A DNA stretch of 64,000 nt. It comes from Isoetes taiwanensis. Taxonomy: Eukaryota; Streptophyta; Lycopodiopsida; Isoetales; Isoetaceae. Positions 62,895 to 64,000 of the stretch are shown here, piece by piece. The stretch is taken from positions 1,364,001 to 1,428,000 of the forward strand of contig JAJEKV010000113.1 of NCBI GenBank assembly GCA_021234155.1, read 5' to 3'. The notes beneath the pieces are model-generated. The model did no database searches, was not told the DNA's origin, and saw only the letters and a list, made by a program, of their open reading frames with translations. The position numbers were made by a program, and so were the translations under genes. Within the stretch, counting starts at the first letter, position 1; each line of letters opens with the position of its first letter.

Positions 62895-64000
62895 ATGGCT
62901 CCTAGACGAAATGCTGAAACATCCGACCATGCTGAGGTGCAAGACAATACAGAAACACAAGCTACCCCTCAAGGTGTGTCTGTACATCTGAATAAGTCAG
63001 TAAATCTCAATGCTAGTATGCCTGCTCAATACTTTGAACTCAATGTCCCCATTCCTGTTCCTACATTTGATTCTAGCATGAGTGCTAACAACTTTCTTAA
63101 GATCTTTGATAAATATTATCAAGAATATGGACACAAGAAGGGGACTAAGTTTGCTGAATTCAAGAAGTGCTTCAAAAATGATGAAGTAAGGGCTTGGTTG
63201 GAGTACGTGATAAGTGATGGTATCAACACATGGGATGAAATTGTCAAAAGGTTCTTATCTAGATTTGGTAAGGTTTATGACCCTCAAGATCTCATTTTTG
63301 AATTACAAACCTTTCATATTAGAAATGGTGAGACTGTTCACCAATATGTGGAAAGATTTCATGTGTACTTAACAAAATGCCAAACTAATCAAGTACCTAA
63401 CCATACCTTGCACCTTGTTGCATCTTTCATAAGGGGTTTGACTGGTAGACCAAGAGTACACAGGAAGATGCTAAAGATTTACAAACAGGAGGGATTTGCA
63501 ACCATCCACAAAGCTTTTAACAAGGCCATTGAGATTGCTGATGTGCTTTCCTATTTACCAGATGATATTCACATCACTAATGATCCTTTCCTCCCAGATT
63601 TTGAACAAGAATATATGGGTGCTGATGCTATACCCGATATATCTTTGTACAAAAGATAAGAAGAAACCCAAAGCGGTGAAGAATCAGACAAGATCTGGCT
63701 GCTACTACCAAAGGCGAGATTGATAAAGTTGCCGAGGCTTTACTCGAGGTCACCAAGCAACTTCAAGAATTGAAAGCATCTAGACATGAAAGAAAAAAAT
63801 TATCCCCTTGTGCACATTGTATGAGAGAAACTCATTCTTCCGATGTTTGTTGGTGTTTGGGATATGCCTTAAGTGCAACAAGAGAGGCCATTATGGAAAA
63901 GAGTGCCTGTTTGTGCCTTTTGCTGACATTTTGTGCCTTTTGCAAAGCTACAGGACATTATGAAGACAGATGTAGTGTGAAAAAGAGTATTTTGCAAGAC
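62895..64000 (+). CDS. gag: Gypsy-like LTR retrotransposon gag (partial, frameshifted)
   Basis: ATG at 62895 (MAPRRNAETSDHAEV). The capsid region (NFLKIFDKYYQEYGHKKGTK, FKNDEVRAWLEYVISDGINT, WDEIVKRFLSRFGKVYDPQD, GETVHQYVERFHVYLTKCQT) is typical retrotransposon gag (PF03732-like). The first frame stops at 63657-63659. Downstream in changing frames are three CCHC knuckles: C-x2-C-x4-H-x4-C at about 63809-63850, 63864-63907 and 63933-63974 (CAHCMRETHSSDVC, CLKCNKRGHYGKEC, CAFCKATGHYEDRC). Gag builds the particle and binds element RNA. Frame changes suggest an inactive copy. pol lies beyond the right edge. Confidence 0.85.

Overview
The window looks like nuclear DNA of a land plant with a large, repeat-rich genome. 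Supporting evidence is the last exon of an HKT/Trk ion transporter, a plant A20/AN1 stress-associated protein, a decayed plant receptor kinase, plant-type LINEs, an LTR-element gag, and primer-binding sites and introns of plant type. DUF7869-type mobile genes and an unusual reverse transcriptase suggest a non-seed plant such as a fern or lycophyte. That placement is inference. Almost everything is transposon-derived and broken. The only complete-looking host gene is the A20/AN1 gene at 47.55-48.08 kb.

Layout. 0-12.4 kb: end of an HKT gene, minisatellites, LTR-like repeats, a receptor-like kinase pseudogene (7.4-9.6 kb, minus) and a LINE endonuclease relic. 12.6-32.5 kb: the most unusual part, two related composite units. 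Each pairs a DUF7869-type gene head-to-head with a multi-exon gene that joins an N-terminal domain, a ParB-like domain, a DNA-methyltransferase-like fold without its SAM motif, and an FCP1/NLI-type HAD phosphatase domain. Copy 1 is the multidomain gene at 13.1-18.1 kb (minus) with the DUF7869 gene at 20.1-22.8 kb (plus). Copy 2 is the DUF7869 gene at 23.9-26.1 kb (minus) with the multidomain gene at 26.5-31.3 kb (plus). The introns and flanks of each multidomain gene are studded with a short palindrome peculiar to that copy: about 16 sites in copy 1 and 13 in copy 2, none seen in recognised coding sequence. A tiny LTR element (TRIM-like) with a tRNA-like sequence inside its LTR interrupts the second DUF7869 gene.

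32.5-43.1 kb: a decayed L1 LINE (plus), assorted minisatellites, and a nearly full-length LINE with two ORFs (minus). 43.6-50.2 kb: a second, broken HKT copy, the A20/AN1 gene with a duplicated 3' flank, a tandem duplication and a tRNA-derived SINE. 50.2-55.2 kb: about 1 kb of TTCTAGAA-rich heat-shock-element-like repeats and unidentified sequence. 55.2-60.5 kb: an inverted repeat leading into a YMDD reverse transcriptase of Penelope-like or unclassified type, then an unrecognised long ORF. 60.5-64 kb: the 5' flank and gag of a Gypsy-like LTR retrotransposon running off the window.

How the genes may work together: the HKT and A20/AN1 genes are stress and ion-homeostasis genes but form no operon. 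In the central units, a ParB-like protein beside repeated palindromes suggests a self-recognition system in which the element marks or binds its own introns. That is a hypothesis. The conserved gene order, shared exon ends and shared domain order are visible in the sequence.
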